Shown piece by piece: positions 5,662 through 6,232 of a DNA stretch of 6,232 nucleotides; position 1 is the first letter of the stretch; each line of letters begins with the position of its first letter. The translations under genes were made by a program, and so were the position numbers. This DNA is from JAHEYG01 sp044229775 (GTDB taxonomy: Bacteria; Bacteroidota; Bacteroidia; B-17B0; Aurantibacillaceae), in contig JBGASH010000182.1 of NCBI GenBank assembly GCA_044229775.1, positions 1 to 6,232 of the forward strand. Reading direction: 5' to 3'. The notes under the pieces were generated by a model. That model made no database searches and was not told where the DNA came from. It saw nothing but the letters and a program-made list of their open reading frames with translations.

Positions 5662-6232
5662 CTGTGATGGAGGATCCAACATCCCAGCTGGCGCCTCCCA
5701 ATTTTTTAGCCCACACAAAAGCGCCCGTTGAAGTGAATTTGCAAACGAAAGCATCGTTATAACCAAAAGGGGTCATGGTATATGTTCCGGCACCCGGATC
5801 AAAATCGGCTGTACCGTTAAAGTAACCGGTGATGTAAACATTTCCTGAAGCGTCAACCGCAATACCGTTGGCAGCATCCGCTATAGAACTTCCAATAGTA
5901 ATGGCCCAGATAAAATTACCCGATGCGTCTAATTTATTAATGAAAATATCGTTACCGCCATTGGTGGTACGATTAAAAACACCAATACCCGGATCAAGAT
6001 CGGCAATGCCCGAAAAATATCCTGCCGTGTAAACGTTGCCCGAAGCATCAACCGCAATAGAATTACCATAATCGCCGGTATTACCGCCAATGTTTTTTGC
6101 CCAAACAAAATTTCCGGAGGCATCTAACTTGCTTACAAAAACATCATCACTTCCTGCTGAAGTAAGATTTGAAACACCTGCTCCCGGATCAAAATCTGCC
6201 GTAGCATTAAAATAGCCGGTGGTATAAATATT
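5636..6232 (-). CDS. Upstream part of the same SBBP-type repeat protein, open at the window edge, ends in a frameshift stop
   Basis: Reading the minus strand from the last base gives an uninterrupted 198-codon frame ending at TAA (5636-5638). It encodes two complete 65-residue repeats (6232-6038 and 6037-5843) and most of a third (5842-5662). The motifs match the downstream part: NIYTTGYFNATADFDPG, SKLDASGNFVWAKNIGG, SIAVDASGNVY. The third repeat runs correctly to GGASWDVGSSI, then the expected AVDASG segment (18 nt) is represented by only ACAG, so 14 nt are missing and the frame shifts to TEYLYHRLF and stop. There is no start codon or signal peptide here because the N-terminus is off the right edge. 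Together with the downstream fragment it makes a protein of more than 590 residues with at least eight blades visible. Confidence 0.85.
   Translation of the reverse strand, partial: NIYTTGYFNATADFDPGAGVSNLTSAGSDDVFVSKLDASGNFVWAKNIGGNTGDYGNSIAVDASGNVYTAGYFSGIADLDPGIGVFNRTTNGGNDIFINKLDASGNFIWAITIGSSIADAANGIAVDASGNVYITGYFNGTADFDPGAGTYTMTPFGYNDAFVCKFTSTGAFVWAKKLGGASWDVGSSITEYLYHRLF
6093..6232. repeat. 140-nt exact direct repeat, copy at the window end
   Basis: This is the second copy of the 140-nt repeat at 5522-5661. The window stops on its final base. That coincidence suggests the sequence ends because an assembler could not pass the repeat, rather than at an arbitrary cut. Confidence 0.95.

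Larger units (their letters stand above)
4750..6232 (-). repeat. Array of about 195-bp coding repeats (SBBP-type blades)
   Basis: Eight repeat units are visible, beginning on the minus strand at 6232, 6037, 5842, 5661, 5466, 5271, 5070 and 4875. Lengths are 195, 195, 181 (14 nt short), 195, 195, 201, 195 and about 126 nt (partial last unit). Most units differ from one another at many codons, including synonymous positions, so they are old duplications. The exception is the first 140 nt of units one and four, which are identical. The DFDPG-like motif (DLDPG in unit two) near residues 13-17 of each unit may be a turn or cation-binding loop; that is inference. Confidence 0.85.

Noticed and set aside
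5662..5766. TTG at 5764-5766 as the start of the downstream repeat protein
   Set aside because: The 35 residues it would add are a frame-shifted translation of blade three, which reads correctly in another frame.
5929..6123. 64-residue minus-strand open frame (and a similar one at 5166-5357)
   Set aside because: Both are the out-of-frame reading of blade repeats; the correct frame gives the DFDPG and KLDASGNF motifs.
4750..6232. CRISPR array or other non-coding tandem repeat
   Set aside because: The units are about 195 bp, diverged and coding in one frame for blade repeats, with no short identical repeats separated by unique spacers.

Overview
The window looks like AT-rich chromosomal DNA from a member of the Bacteroidota that uses the type IX secretion system (T9SS). 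The evidence is two secreted proteins ending in T9SS sorting domains, one of type B (gliding-motility type) and one of type A ('YPNPNSG...' type), plus a ureohydrolase-like protein with a degenerate active site of a kind I associate with this phylum. There are no Shine-Dalgarno-like sequences at the starts, which also fits. The right end is probably a contig end that broke inside a repeat.

Layout from left to right. Positions 74-634 (minus) encode a small exported protein of an unnamed Bacteroidota family. It is divergent, across 53 bp, from a 470-residue secreted beta-propeller-like protein with a type B T9SS tail (688-2100, plus, TTG start). That gene converges on a 188-residue exported protein of unknown function (2160-2726, minus). 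Positions 2727-3180 hold no convincing protein gene. They contain a degenerate tRNA-Met(CAT) with a ruined D-arm (minus), a 22-bp near-palindrome, and a GC-rich palindromic, REP-like element next to the end of the following gene. Positions 3181-4359 (minus) encode a 392-residue arginase/formimidoylglutamase-family protein that lacks half of the expected Mn ligands. Positions 4486-6232 (minus, running off the right edge) encode the C-terminal part of a large repeat protein (about 65-residue SBBP-type blades, each with a DFDPG-like motif) ending in a type A T9SS sorting domain.

The repeat-protein gene is broken as read. The third visible repeat lacks 14 nt, so the upstream reading frame stops at 5636 and the downstream frame, which carries the sorting domain, has no credible start. 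The break abuts a 140-nt stretch (5522-5661) that is identical to the last 140 nt of the window (6093-6232). This is what a de Bruijn-graph assembly with k = 141 would leave at an unresolved repeat, so the frameshift may be an assembly artefact rather than biology.

No shared pathway ties these genes together. The common theme is export: signal peptides on the three left-hand genes and T9SS tails on two of the large proteins. I see no defence system, CRISPR array, transposase or integrase. The most interesting points are the conserved-looking pseudoenzyme, the broken tRNA and the repeat-associated frameshift.
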